From: Massilia sp. Leaf139 | Lineage (GTDB): Bacteria > Pseudomonadota > Gammaproteobacteria > Burkholderiales > Burkholderiaceae_D | DNA: 64,000 nucleotides | Assembly: GCF_001424165.1 (NCBI RefSeq) | Contig: NZ_LMOJ01000025.1 | Location: forward strand, 578,134 to 642,133 | Reading direction: 5' to 3' | Shown here: positions 44,370 through 53,184 of the stretch, in pieces | Layout of the letters: each line of letters starts with the position of its first letter | How positions within the stretch are numbered: the first letter of the stretch is position 1 | Position numbers and translations under genes: made by a program | Notes under the pieces: generated by a model | What the model saw: only the letters and a program-made list of their open reading frames with translations | What the model was told of the DNA's origin: nothing | Database searches by the model: none

Positions 44370-45211
44370 GCTTTGCCGCCGTGCGGCCGGTATTCCGGGC
44401 AATCGACCTGCAGCAGGCCGCGGTCATCCAGGCAGACGGCAGTCAGCTTGCCGCCCCAGACGCAGCCGCTATCGAGCCCCACCAGGTTGGGCCGCAGGAT
44501 CAGGCCCAATGCCGACCAGTGGCCGAACACCACCGTCACATCCATCGTGCGCCGTCCCGGCAGGTCGAACCAGGGCAGCAGGCCCGAGCCGATTGGGCCG
44601 CTCTCGCTTTCCTTGTGCGCGAAATCCATGGTGCCGTCGGGCAGGCACAGGCGCATGCGCGTGAGGGCGTTGACGATGCAGCGCAGGCGATCCATGCCGG
44701 TCAGCCCGTCGTCCCAGCGATCGGGCTGGTTGCCGTACATATTCGCGAGAAAATCGATCCAGCCGTCGCCGCGCAGCACTTCCTCGACCTCGCCGGCCAG
44801 CGCCATCGTCTGCGCCGCATCCCACTGCGGCGCCACGCCCGCATGCACCATCAAATGGGCGTCGACGAACATCGCCAGCGGCCGCCCGCGCAGCCAGGCC
44901 ATCAGCTCGTCGCGGTCGGGCGCGGCCAGGATCTCGTCGAGGGTGTCGGACTTGCTCGCCGCCTGCGCGCCGGCGGCCACCGCCAGCAGATGCAGGTCGT
45001 GGTTGCCGAGCAGGGCCTCGACCCGGCCGCAGCTCGTTTCCGCCAGCGCCTTCATGCGGCGCAGCGCCAGCAGCGATTCCGGGCCGCGGTTGATCAGGTC
45101 GCCGACGAACAGGACGCGGGCATCGCCGCCGGCATCCTGCGCGATCTTCTCGAGCAGGGCCTCGGCTTCGTGGGCGCAACCCTGCAGGTCGCCTATGACA
45201 TAGGTTTTCAT
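44366..45211 (-). CDS. apaH: Symmetrical bis(5'-nucleosyl)-tetraphosphatase
   Basis: The 281-residue metallophosphatase hydrolyses Ap4A to two ADP. It has GDLQGC (7-12), [11 protein letters not shown] and [12 protein letters not shown], the PPP-family metal motifs, and the ApaH ending region [11 protein letters not shown]. It may also decap Np4-RNA. It converges on the acyltransferase gene. Confidence 0.95.
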   Translation of the reverse strand: MKTYVIGDLQGCAHEAEALLEKIAQDAGGDARVLFVGDLINRGPESLLALRRMKALAETSCGRVEALLGNHDLHLLAVAAGAQAASKSDTLDEILAAPDRDELMAWLRGRPLAMFVDAHLMVHAGVAPQWDAAQTMALAGEVEEVLRGDGWIDFLANMYGNQPDRWDDGLTGMDRLRCIVNALTRMRLCLPDGTMDFAHKESESGPIGSGLLPWFDLPGRRTMDVTVVFGHWSALGLILRPNLVGLDSGCVWGGKLTAVCLDDRGLLQVDCPEYRPHGGKA

Positions 45212-46023
45212 GGTGTGTATTCCAGTCGCCGGCCGGCCTATGCGCGGCGGCGGCCATATTGTTGGAGGATGCCGCCTGCGCGGTATGCGGACGGCTGGTG
45301 TGCCTTGAAGGGCATACTAAATGATTTCGCCGGCCCGCGTTGTCTGTCGGGCCCGGCGATTGCCGCCGCACGATGCAGGGACGCGACCGGTTTTGATTAT
45401 CCGCCTGCCGATCGAGAAATCGGCGCAGCCGAAATCGCATTGGCGGCGACCGTATCGTATTTCCATCGCGGCGCGCATGTCTTATCGGGCCGTGCCATCG
45501 CGCAGCGAATCCGGCATATTAATCGGGCTTATCTGTCGGCATACGATTCGGGCCGAGGCAGGGCGGCAGGGCGGATCGGCCGCCGTGCGAATGGCCCTGG
45601 CCGTAGCGGGGGCTAATCAGCGCGGTGATCGATATCGGGAGGTGTAAGCTGCCGGGTAATGGCATCGGGATGGGCTATATCGGCCGCGCCAAGCGCCAAT
45701 GCCTGAGCGAATCAATAAAGCCGATACGGCAAGTAAGCGTAATTCGGTGCACCAGTCTGGTGCGTGGTTGGCGCTGTCCTGTCCGGGCAAATAAGCAGGC
45801 AAGCGTATCGCATTATCGATACGCCCTTGCGCGCGATCTGGCGCAATTTCCAACACTGTGCATACGGTAAACTGGCGTGCCCGTGCTGAGGGCGCCTATC
45901 CGGTTAGAATAGATCGAGCGCCTGTCACGTCTAGAATTTCTTTGCAGGCAAGTTGACGTGCACCTCCACCGCCGCAGTGCGCCTGGGGCAGCCGCCGTCG
46001 AGCCATGAGACCGCGGATTATCC
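45212..46023. other. Long intergenic region upstream of the WecA-like gene
   Basis: About 810 bases. Several short frames exist, but none has a ribosome site and protein-like composition, so I list no gene. A perfect 8-bp inverted repeat with a 6-nt spacer, GCGTATCG (45803-45810) and CGATACGC (45817-45824), lies about 200 bp before the next gene and could be an operator. Short motifs such as ATCGG and CGATA recur through 45400-45750. The end (45870-45960) is AT-richer and probably carries the promoter. Confidence 0.5.
45803..45824. promoter_or_regulatory. Inverted repeat, possible operator
   Basis: GCGTATCG and CGATACGC separated by CATTAT. The symmetry, AT-rich centre and location in a long promoter region suggest a dimeric regulator site, though no candidate regulator is known. 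Confidence 0.3.
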
Positions 46024-47124
46024 ATGTTTTCATTCTTTGTCAGCTTCGTCTGTTCGGCCCTGCTGACCCTGCTCGTGATCAAGCAGGCAAAATTGCATGG
46101 CCCGGCGCTCGATAGCGATTTCACCGGCGTGCAACGCGCGCATACGCACCTGGTGGCGCGCATTGGCGGCCTGCCGATTTATTTGTCGGTGGTGCTGGCC
46201 GCGGCCATTTCGATCTGGCGCCAGCCGGCACAGCTGGAATTGCTGCCCGTATTGCTGCTATGCGCCTTTGTCGCCTTTATCGGGGGCATATTCGAAGACT
46301 ACACGGGCTCGATACGGCCTTCGCGCCGGCTGCTGCTGACGATGGCGGGAGCGGCGCTCGCCTATTTCCTGCTGGAGGCCAGGATCCAGCGCATCGACCT
46401 GCCGTTCGGCCTCGTCATCCTCGCCTCGGGCTGGATCGCGCTGCCGCTGACAGTGCTGGCGGTAGCCGGCATTGCGAACGCAGTGAATATCATCGATGGT
46501 TTCAATGGCCTGGCCAGCATGGTCACGATCTGCATGCTGCTGTCCCTGGCCTATGTCGCGTTGCGCGTGGACGACATGTTCATCCTGATTATCGCGCTGA
46601 TGGTGGCCGGCGCCACGGCCGGTTTCCTGATCTGGAATTATCCGGTGGGCCTGATATTCCTCGGCGACGGCGGCGCGTATTTCATCGGATTCATGCTGGG
46701 CGAACTGGCGCTGCTGCTGGTAATGCGCAACCCGGAAGTGTCGACCTGGTATGCTGCGCTGCTCCTCATTTATCCGGCCTTCGAAACAATCTTTTCCGCT
46801 TATCGCCGTATGTTTGTGCGTGGAAAATCGCCCGCGGTTCCCGATGGTATTCACTTGCATAGCCTTATTTTCAGGCGTATTGTCCGATGGACGGTTGGTA
46901 AAAAAGAGGCGCGTGCGCTGCTTCAGCGAAATGCACGTACCTCGCCTTATTTGTGGTTGTTTTCACTCATGGCTGTCATCCCTGCTACATTGTTCTGGCA
47001 AAATACAATCGTCTTGATAGTATTCTGTTTATTGTTCGTTATCAGCTACGTGTGGTTGTATGCGCGTATTGTTCGATTCAAGTCCCCCAGATGGCTGATT
47101 TGGCGCAAGAAGGACTGGCAATAA
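46024..47124 (+). CDS. WecA/MraY-type polyprenyl-phosphate sugar-1-phosphate transferase
   Basis: The 366-residue protein has about ten membrane helices. Conserved cytoplasmic motifs are GGIFEDYTG, NAVNIIDGFNGLASM, IFLGDGGAYFIGF and GIHLHSLIFRR (the HxH of WecA-type enzymes), so it moves a HexNAc-1-phosphate to undecaprenyl phosphate. It likely starts O-antigen or exopolysaccharide synthesis. No glycosyltransferase cluster follows, so it is an isolated gene. The C-terminus differs in composition and codon use (more AT-rich) from its start. Confidence 0.85.
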   Translation: MFSFFVSFVCSALLTLLVIKQAKLHGPALDSDFTGVQRAHTHLVARIGGLPIYLSVVLAAAISIWRQPAQLELLPVLLLCAFVAFIGGIFEDYTGSIRPSRRLLLTMAGAALAYFLLEARIQRIDLPFGLVILASGWIALPLTVLAVAGIANAVNIIDGFNGLASMVTICMLLSLAYVALRVDDMFILIIALMVAGATAGFLIWNYPVGLIFLGDGGAYFIGFMLGELALLLVMRNPEVSTWYAALLLIYPAFETIFSAYRRMFVRGKSPAVPDGIHLHSLIFRRIVRWTVGKKEARALLQRNARTSPYLWLFSLMAVIPATLFWQNTIVLIVFCLLFVISYVWLYARIVRFKSPRWLIWRKKDWQ

Positions 47125-47197
47125 ATTGTCAATGTAGTATATTGCGACATTTGGTGAGAATTCACCTGAATTGGATTAACCCAACTTTCGAGGAACG

Positions 47198-47512
47198 ATG
47201 ATGGATCTGTCAAATATGTCGGTTGGCGATTTGCGCAACCTGCAAGAGCAAATCAAGCAGGAAATGAAGCAGCGCGAGCATCAGGAAGTGCAGCAAGCGC
47301 GCGAGCAGATCCTGGCTATCGCTCAAAAGGTGGGCGTACCGCTGAAAGACCTGATCAATACCCCGGCGCGCGGTACCAAAACCGGTTCGGTCGCAGTGCG
47401 TTATCGCCACCCGGACAATTCGTCGCAGCAGTGGACTGGCCGCGGCCGCCAGCCGAAATGGGTCAAGGAATGGGTTGAAGGCGGAAAGTCCCTAGACAAA
47501 CTCCGCGTCTAA
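47198..47512 (+). CDS. H-NS family histone-like protein
   Basis: A 104-residue nucleoid protein: an N-terminal coiled coil (LSNMSVGDLRNLQEQIKQEMKQREHQ) and the C-terminal DNA-binding motif QWTGRGRQPKWV, as in betaproteobacterial H-NS/BpH3 proteins. It binds AT-rich DNA and silences or organises it. The upstream 70 bp are AT-rich. A GAGGA ribosome site precedes two adjacent ATG codons (47198 and 47201). A nested palindrome begins 5 nt after the stop. Confidence 0.94.
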   Translation: MMDLSNMSVGDLRNLQEQIKQEMKQREHQEVQQAREQILAIAQKVGVPLKDLINTPARGTKTGSVAVRYRHPDNSSQQWTGRGRQPKWVKEWVEGGKSLDKLRV

Positions 47513-47516
47513 TGAT

Positions 47517-47634
47517 GGGGCCTCGATAAACCTACTGCGCGTCGAATCTTTGGCCTGCGGTGCTCGCTGTACATTCGTACAGCTGCGCTTCTCGGCCAAA
47601 CCTTCTTCCGCTCGCTACGGTTTCTCGAGGCCCC
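47517..47634. repeat. Nested extragenic palindrome, copy 2 (core GTAC-ATTC-GTAC)
   Basis: The outer arms GGGGCCTCGATAAACC (47517-47532) and GGTTTCTCGAGGCCCC (47619-47634) are inverted with one mismatch. A middle pair TTTGGCC/GGCCAAA and a core CTGTAC-ATTC-GTACAG (47567-47582) lie inside. It has the same organisation and core as the element at 23406-23505 and starts 5 nt after the H-NS stop codon. Confidence 0.7.
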
Positions 47635-47735
47635 GTTACGTTAGTGGCTAATCCTCTTTAGGAGATTCAAAGCCATTAACGTCCAGGTGTCACGTACCCA
47701 GCACTCGCTGGTAACACCTACACCGGCCATTGGAG

Positions 47736-47765
47736 TTACCCGAGGGCCGCGCTTGCCGCTACAAT
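47736..47765 (+). promoter_or_regulatory. Possible promoter of the phosphohexomutase gene
   Basis: TTACCC (47736-47741) and TACAAT (47760-47765), spacer 18 bp. The -10 is good and the -35 poor. About 100 bp upstream of the start codon. Confidence 0.3.
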
Positions 47766-47865
47766 ACTCCCTGTTTTGTCATCCTCTCATCATTTTGGCG
47801 TTGGCCGCCTGCCGTTGGATTCGGCTGGGCCGTGCATGACGACGTCCGACTCTTCAAGGTAGAAC

Positions 47866-49251
47866 ATGGTTGCTCTCTCAAAAACGATTTTCAAAGCTTA
47901 TGACATTCGCGGCGTGATCGACAGCACGCTCGACGCCGGCGTGGCGCGCAGCATCGGCCAGGCCTTCGGCCAGGCAGCCTTGGCCAAGGGAGAGCGCAAG
48001 GTCGTGATCGGCCGCGACGGCCGCCTGTCGGGCCCGAGCCTGTCGGCAGCCCTGGCCGAAGGCCTGCAGGCAGCCGGCGTCGATGTGATCGACCTGGGCA
48101 TGGTCGCCACGCCGATGGTGTATTTCGCCACCAATGTGCTGGAAGGGACGCGCTCGGGCATCATGGTCACCGGCAGCCACAACCCGCCGGACTACAATGG
48201 CTTCAAGATGGTGCTGGCCGGCGAAGCGATCTACGGCGATGCCATTACCGGCCTGTACGAGAGCATCCAGGCGCACGACGGCAGCAGTGCCGCCGAACAG
48301 GGCAGCTACAGCACCCACGACATCCGCGCCGCCTACCTCGAGCGCATCATCGGCGACGTGAAGATTTCGCGTCCGATCAAGATCGCGGTCGACTGCGGCA
48401 ACGGCGTGGCCGGCGCCTTCGCGGGGGACCTGTACCGCGGCATGGGCTGCGAAGTGATGGAACTGTTCTGCGAAGTCGATGGCCACTTCCCGAACCACCA
48501 TCCGGATCCGGCGCACCCGGAAAACCTGCAGGATCTGATCCGCGCGCTGCAGACGAGCGACGCCGAAATCGGCCTGGCCTTCGACGGCGACGGCGACCGC
48601 CTCGGCATCGTCACCAAGGATGGCCACATCATTTATCCGGATCGCCAGATGATGCTGTTCGCAGCCGATGTCCTGTCGCGCAATCCGGGCGCCGAGATCC
48701 TGTACGACGTCAAGTGCACGCGTCACCTGGCGCCCTACATCGAGCAGCACGGCGGCCGTCCGTTGATGTACAAGACCGGCCACTCGCTGGTGAAGGCCAA
48801 GCTGCGCGAAACCGGCGCGCCGCTGGGCGGCGAAATGAGCGGCCACATCTTCTTCAAGGATCGCTGGTACGGCTTCGACGACGGTCTGTATTCGGGCGCA
48901 CGCATGCTCGAACTGCTGACAAAAGCCGACGATCCGTCGGCCCTGCTGAACGCGCTGCCGATGGCGATCAGCACCCCCGAGCTGCACCTGCACCTGAACG
49001 AAGGCGAGAACGTCGCCCTGATCGACAAGCTGCGCACGGACGCTTCGTTCCCTACCTCGGACAAGATCAACGACATCGACGGCCTGCGCGTCGAGTATCC
49101 GGACGGATTCGGCCTGGCCCGCTCGTCGAACACCACCCCGGTCGTGGTGCTGCGTTTCGAAGGCGAGAATCCGGAAGCGCTGGCGCGTATCCAGGACGAG
49201 TTCCGCAGCGTGATCCTGGCCGCCAAGCCGGACGCCAAACTGCCGTTCTGA
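47866..49251 (+). CDS. Phosphomannomutase/phosphoglucomutase
   Basis: The 461-residue alpha-D-phosphohexomutase interconverts hexose 1- and 6-phosphates, feeding GDP-mannose and UDP-glucose and so LPS and exopolysaccharide. It has the phosphoserine loop VTGSHNPPDYNG (Ser104), the Mg2+ loop FDGDGDRLG, GGEMSGHIFF and the C-terminal phosphate site RSSNTTPV. It is of the AlgC/ManB type. It precedes the LPS genes waaC and waaA. Confidence 0.93.
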   Translation: MVALSKTIFKAYDIRGVIDSTLDAGVARSIGQAFGQAALAKGERKVVIGRDGRLSGPSLSAALAEGLQAAGVDVIDLGMVATPMVYFATNVLEGTRSGIMVTGSHNPPDYNGFKMVLAGEAIYGDAITGLYESIQAHDGSSAAEQGSYSTHDIRAAYLERIIGDVKISRPIKIAVDCGNGVAGAFAGDLYRGMGCEVMELFCEVDGHFPNHHPDPAHPENLQDLIRALQTSDAEIGLAFDGDGDRLGIVTKDGHIIYPDRQMMLFAADVLSRNPGAEILYDVKCTRHLAPYIEQHGGRPLMYKTGHSLVKAKLRETGAPLGGEMSGHIFFKDRWYGFDDGLYSGARMLELLTKADDPSALLNALPMAISTPELHLHLNEGENVALIDKLRTDASFPTSDKINDIDGLRVEYPDGFGLARSSNTTPVVVLRFEGENPEALARIQDEFRSVILAAKPDAKLPF

Positions 49252-49263
49252 AGCGGGCGCGTT

Positions 49264-50244
49264 GTGAAGATCCTGCTGGTGCGGGTCTCGTCGCTGGGCG
49301 ACGTCCTGCACAACCTGCCGATGGTGGCCGACATCCTGCGCCACCATCCGCAGGCGACGATCGACTGGGTCGTGGAAGAGGGCTATGTCAGCCTCGTGCG
49401 CCTGCATCCGCAGGTGCGCAACATCATTCCGTTCGCACTGCGGCGCTGGCGCAAGGGCCTGCGTGATCCAGCCGTGCGCGCCGAAATAAAAGCCTTCTTC
49501 CGCACCCTGCGCGAAGAAGAGTATGACCTCGTGTTCGATACCCAGGGCCTGCTGAAAACGGGCGTCATCATGGGCGCCGCGCGTGTCAAACGCGGCGGGC
49601 GCAAGGTGGGCCTGGCCAACGGCAGCGAGGGGTCGGGTTACGAAGGTATTTCGCGTGTGTTCCATACCGAGAGCATCCCGCTCGATCCGCGCACCCATGC
49701 GGTCGCGCGCGGACGCCTGGTCGCGGGCGCCGCGCTCGGCTACCCGGTGGACACGCCGCCCGACTTCGGCCTGCCGCCGCCCGAAGCGAGCAAGCGCCCC
49801 GACTGGCTGCCGCGCGAGGACTATGCCGTCTTCTTCCACGGCACCGCGCGCGACGCCAAGAAGTGGGCCCCGGCCAACTGGATCGCCACGGGCAAGGCGT
49901 TGGCGCCGATGCCGGTGCTGCTGCCCTGGGGTTCGGAGAACGAGAAGCGCGAAGCAGACAGCCTGGCGGCGCAATTGCCGAATGCGCGCGTGCTGCCGAA
50001 GCTGTCGATGATGGATGCCGTCACCGTGGCGCAGCAGGCGGCGCTGGCGATCGGCGTCGACACGGGCCTGACCCACATCGCCGCCGCCTTTTACCGGCCG
50101 ACGGTGGAGATCTATGCCGACTCGCCGAAGTGGAAGACCGAGGGCAACTGGTCGCCGCGCATCGTCAACCTGGGCGACAAGGGCCTGCCACCGTCCTCCG
50201 ACGAGGTGATCGCCGCCGCGCGCCGCCTGCTGGACGCGCGATGA
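49264..50244 (+). CDS. waaC: Lipopolysaccharide heptosyltransferase I
   Basis: The 326-residue GT9-family enzyme adds the first L-glycero-D-manno-heptose to Kdo2-lipid A. It begins KILLVRVSSLGDVLHNLPMV, has KWAPANWIATGKAL in the nucleotide-sugar domain and AIGVDTGLTHIAAAF near the end. The start is GTG, matching the family N-terminus. It overlaps waaA by ATGA and lies 12 bp after the hexomutase gene. Confidence 0.95.
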   Translation: MKILLVRVSSLGDVLHNLPMVADILRHHPQATIDWVVEEGYVSLVRLHPQVRNIIPFALRRWRKGLRDPAVRAEIKAFFRTLREEEYDLVFDTQGLLKTGVIMGAARVKRGGRKVGLANGSEGSGYEGISRVFHTESIPLDPRTHAVARGRLVAGAALGYPVDTPPDFGLPPPEASKRPDWLPREDYAVFFHGTARDAKKWAPANWIATGKALAPMPVLLPWGSENEKREADSLAAQLPNARVLPKLSMMDAVTVAQQAALAIGVDTGLTHIAAAFYRPTVEIYADSPKWKTEGNWSPRIVNLGDKGLPPSSDEVIAAARRLLDAR

Positions 50245-51521
50245 ACCGCCCCCTGTATTCCTTCCTGTGGTGGCTGGCGCTGCCGCTGGTGCTCGCGCGC
50301 CTGTGGTGGCGCGGGCGCAAGGAACCCGGCTACCGCGCGCAGTGGGGCGAGCGCCTCGGTTTTTACGGAACGGCCCCGAGCGCGCGCCGCACCTTCATGG
50401 TGCATGCCGTCTCGGTGGGCGAAACCCGCGCCGCCGAACCGCTGGTCGAAGCGCTGCTGGCCGGCTGGCCCGACAGCCGCGTGCTGCTGACCCACATGAC
50501 GCCCACCGGCCGCGCCACCGGCCGCGCGCTGTTCGCCCATCACGGCGAGCGCGTCATCCAGTCCTATCTGCCCTACGACACCGGCTTCATGGTGCGCCGC
50601 TTCCTGCGCCACTTCGCGCCGCGCATCTGCATCCTGATGGAGACCGAAGTCTGGCCGAACCTGATCGCCGGATGCGCCGCGCAGGGCGTGCCGGTGGCGC
50701 TGGTGAACGCGCGCCTGTCCGAGCGCTCGCTGCGCCGCGGCCGCAAGTTCGGCAAGCTGATGGGCGAAGCCGCGCAGGCGATCACGACGGTCGCCGCGCA
50801 GACCGAGCCCGATGCGGCCCGTATCCGCTCGCTGGGCGCGCCGAAGGTGGCCGTCACCGGCAGCATCAAGTTCGACGTGGTGCCGCCGCAAGCGGCGCTC
50901 GAGACCGGCGCCTGGCTGCGCGCGCGTTTCGGCACGCGCCCGGTGCTGCTGTGCGCCAGCACGCGCGAAGGCGAAGAGGCCTTGATCCTGGACGCCTGGA
51001 CGCGCCTCGCCGACAAACCGGCGAATATGCTGCTGGTCGTCGTGCCGCGCCACCCGCAGCGCTTCGACGATGTCGAAGGTTTGGTGCGCGCGCGCGGCCT
51101 GTCCGTGCAGCGGCGTTCGGCGATGACGGCTGCAATGACCGATACTGCGGTCGGCGCCGACGTGGTGCTGGGCGACTCGATGGGCGAGATGTTCGCCTAT
51201 TACGCGGCCTGCGATTGCGCCTACATCGGCGGCAGCCTGCTGCCGCTGGGTGGACAGAACCTGATCGAGGCCTGCGCGCTGGGTAAACCAGTGCTCGTTG
51301 GCGAGCACACGTTCAACTTCCTGGATGCCACGGAGGAAGCGGTGGCGGTCGGTGCGGCCGTGCGCGTACCCGATGCGGATCGTTTGTTGGCGCAGGCCGT
51401 ATCGCTTTTGTGCGACACACATGCGCGCAGCGCAATGGGTACTAAAGCAGCCGAATTTGCAAGCCGCCATCGTGGCGCGACCCTGCGCACTGTTGAACTC
51501 CTGCAACGGGAATTTGACTAG
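50241..51521 (+). CDS. waaA: 3-deoxy-D-manno-octulosonic acid (Kdo) transferase
   Basis: The 426-residue membrane-bound GT30 enzyme adds Kdo to lipid IVA. An N-terminal anchor (about 3-20) is followed by the acceptor domain (VHAVSVGETRAAEPLVEALL, LLTHMTPTGRATGR) with METEVWPNL, and the donor domain (VAVTGSIKFDV, GGSLLPLGGQNLIEACALGKPV). Start coupled to waaC (ATGA). Confidence 0.95.
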   Translation: MNRPLYSFLWWLALPLVLARLWWRGRKEPGYRAQWGERLGFYGTAPSARRTFMVHAVSVGETRAAEPLVEALLAGWPDSRVLLTHMTPTGRATGRALFAHHGERVIQSYLPYDTGFMVRRFLRHFAPRICILMETEVWPNLIAGCAAQGVPVALVNARLSERSLRRGRKFGKLMGEAAQAITTVAAQTEPDAARIRSLGAPKVAVTGSIKFDVVPPQAALETGAWLRARFGTRPVLLCASTREGEEALILDAWTRLADKPANMLLVVVPRHPQRFDDVEGLVRARGLSVQRRSAMTAAMTDTAVGADVVLGDSMGEMFAYYAACDCAYIGGSLLPLGGQNLIEACALGKPVLVGEHTFNFLDATEEAVAVGAAVRVPDADRLLAQAVSLLCDTHARSAMGTKAAEFASRHRGATLRTVELLQREFD

Positions 51522-51568
51522 GTTTTGTTACCATTGTTTTTTGAGTTCGGTAGAAAAAGGGGGCGCGC

Positions 51569-52108
51569 ATGTCGTCATTCAATCACCTGGGGCAAGGCGG
51601 CAGCGGCAAGCCGATGACCATGATGGCGCATGGAGCAACCGACGGTGCCGGTGACGGTTTCTATGGCGCTGCCAGCGCGCCGGCCGTGCCGGCGGTCGGC
51701 ACCAAGCTGGGCGACCTGCATTTCTTCGTACGCTATTCGCTGCGCGAATACATCGGCTTCATGTGGCAGCACGGCGGCTTCCTGATCCGGCGCCGCCGCA
51801 TCCGCTGGCCAGCCAGCCTCTACCTGCGCATCAAGAGCACCGCCAGCGCGGCGTTCAATTTCGTGATGCTGGGGCGCGGTCGCCGCACCTACGAATTCAC
51901 CATCGACGAACACGGCATCGTGCGCACCAGCGGCGGCGTGACCCTGATCGACTGGGCCGACGTGATGGCCGTGCGCACCTATTCGCGTGGCTTCATGATG
52001 GTGCTGAAACGCGGCACGCTGCCGATTCCGTTCCGCTGCCTGAACGAGACTCAGCGCGGCGCGATGCGCGGGCTGGCGGAGGCACGGCGGGATCATCTGC
52101 TGAACTAG
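51569..52108 (+). CDS. YcxB-like C-terminal domain protein
   Basis: A 179-residue protein. The N-terminal 45 residues are Gly/Ala-rich and disordered. Then come FFVRYSLREYIGFMW, a short basic/hydrophobic stretch (GFLIRRRRIRWPASLYL), and the PH-like YcxB domain (YEFTIDEHGIVRTSGGVTLIDWADVMAVRTYSRGFMMVLKRGTLPIPFRCL). YcxB proteins have no known activity. Usual YcxB proteins carry two membrane helices where this one has a weakly hydrophobic, Arg-rich segment, so membrane insertion is doubtful. Confidence 0.75.
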   Translation: MSSFNHLGQGGSGKPMTMMAHGATDGAGDGFYGAASAPAVPAVGTKLGDLHFFVRYSLREYIGFMWQHGGFLIRRRRIRWPASLYLRIKSTASAAFNFVMLGRGRRTYEFTIDEHGIVRTSGGVTLIDWADVMAVRTYSRGFMMVLKRGTLPIPFRCLNETQRGAMRGLAEARRDHLLN

Positions 52109-52123
52109 ATCAGCCAGGCGCGT

Positions 52124-52194
52124 GGACGGCATAGCCGTCCATCCTACATCGACGTGTACCGATACCTTGTAGGGTGGGCGGCTTTGCCGCCCAC
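52124..52194. repeat. Two tandem extragenic hairpins, GTAGGGTGGGC family
   Basis: GGACGGC-ATA-GCCGTCC (52124-52140) followed by ATCCTACA is one hairpin. TGTAGGGTGGGCGGC-TTT-GCCGCCCAC (stem 52174-52182 and 52186-52194) is the other. They face each other through the CCTACA/TGTAGG ends, and sit between convergent genes where they may terminate both transcripts. Confidence 0.72.
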
Positions 52195-52213
52195 ACGTCC
52201 AACCAGCCCTGGC

Positions 52214-53143
52214 TCAGTCGGTAAACAACACCGGCATCTCGTGCGACCTGCGCCGCAACTCCAGCCGCGCCCCATCGTAATCCGCATACACCGAACCGAC
52301 GACGGCCCAGAAGCGCGGGCTGTGGTTCATCTCGCGCAAATGCGCCAGTTCGTGAACGACCACGTAGTCGAGCAGCGGCAGCGCGTAGTGCACCAGGCGC
52401 CAGTTCAGGCGGATGCTGCCGCCGATCGTGCACGAACCCCAGCGCGTGCCGGCCGAAGACAGGGTCAGCGCGCTGTAGCGCACGCCGAGCTGCGGCGCAT
52501 AGAAGTCGAGGCGTTCGGTGAACAGGCGCTTGGCTTCGGCCTGGAACCAGATTTTCACGAGCTCTTTGATCTGCCACTCGGTCAGGCCCGGCGTCACGCC
52601 GACCCGCAGTTCGCGCGTCTCGGCATCGAAGACGCAGTGGCTGCGCGCAGCCGGCTTCAGGCGCAGCACGATCTCGGCGCCCAGGTAGGGCAGGCGGGCG
52701 CCGTCTTCCCACACCAGCGGCGCGCTTTCGGCGCGCTTGGCGCGGCGCTCGCCACGTTCGTGCAGCTTGGTCAGGATCCAGCGCTGCTTGGCGCGGATCG
52801 CATTGTCGATGTCGGGCAGGATGGCGCGCCGCGGCGCCGTCACGTGCAGGCCGTCGTCGTCGATCATGAAGCCGATCGAGCGGCGCGCGGAGCGTTTCAG
52901 TTCGTAGTCGACCGCGTAGTGACCCAGCACGATGCGGCGCAGGGGCGGATCGTCGGGCGTGCGTGGCGGAGAGGGAAAATTGATGCGGGGCGGGCTGGGC
53001 GGCGCCTTGAACAGCGGCTGCGGCGGCACCGGCTTGGCGGCCGGCGCCGGGGGCGCATGCAGGATCCGCTGAAACGGATCCTGGGTACTGGAGGGTTGTG
53101 CGAACAGGTCTAGCTGGGGCCCGGCGATCTTGGGGGAATTCAT
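52214..53143 (-). CDS. YgjP-type zinc metallopeptidase (M48/DUF45)
   Basis: The 309-residue protein has a Pro-rich, probably disordered N-terminus (about 1-75) and a C-terminal YgjP domain. The domain includes RWGSCTIGGSIRLNWRLVHYALPLLDYVVVHELAHL with the zinc motif HELAH, and HSPRFWAVV with the third ligand His. Substrate unknown. ATG 53143 was chosen; an in-frame start at 53239 would run into the neighbouring plsC gene. Confidence 0.88.
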   Translation of the reverse strand: MNSPKIAGPQLDLFAQPSSTQDPFQRILHAPPAPAAKPVPPQPLFKAPPSPPRINFPSPPRTPDDPPLRRIVLGHYAVDYELKRSARRSIGFMIDDDGLHVTAPRRAILPDIDNAIRAKQRWILTKLHERGERRAKRAESAPLVWEDGARLPYLGAEIVLRLKPAARSHCVFDAETRELRVGVTPGLTEWQIKELVKIWFQAEAKRLFTERLDFYAPQLGVRYSALTLSSAGTRWGSCTIGGSIRLNWRLVHYALPLLDYVVVHELAHLREMNHSPRFWAVVGSVYADYDGARLELRRRSHEMPVLFTD

Positions 53144-53184
53144 GTCATGCGTTGGAGGTGCTTTGATCAGGGCGCCAACTTCGT

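Larger units (their letters stand above)
47513..47865. other. Intergenic region: nested palindrome then promoter region of the hexomutase
   Basis: It contains the palindromic element (47517-47634), a hairpin formed by AGGTGT (47685-47690) and ACACCT (47714-47719) with inner pairing, and a possible promoter (TACAAT at 47760-47765). No ORF. Confidence 0.5.

Noticed and set aside
42288-44402. A 704-codon minus-strand frame over pyrC' and the acyltransferase
   Set aside because: Composition is Arg/Gln/Gly-rich noise, and both plus-strand genes are clear family members.
43596-45211. Convergent overlap of the acyltransferase and apaH stop codons as a possible fusion or error
   Set aside because: The shared CTAG simply provides TAG on both strands, and both proteins end where their families normally do.
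45321-45870. Frames of 80-110 codons upstream of the WecA-like gene
   Set aside because: They overlap one another on both strands, lack ribosome sites and look like random translation.
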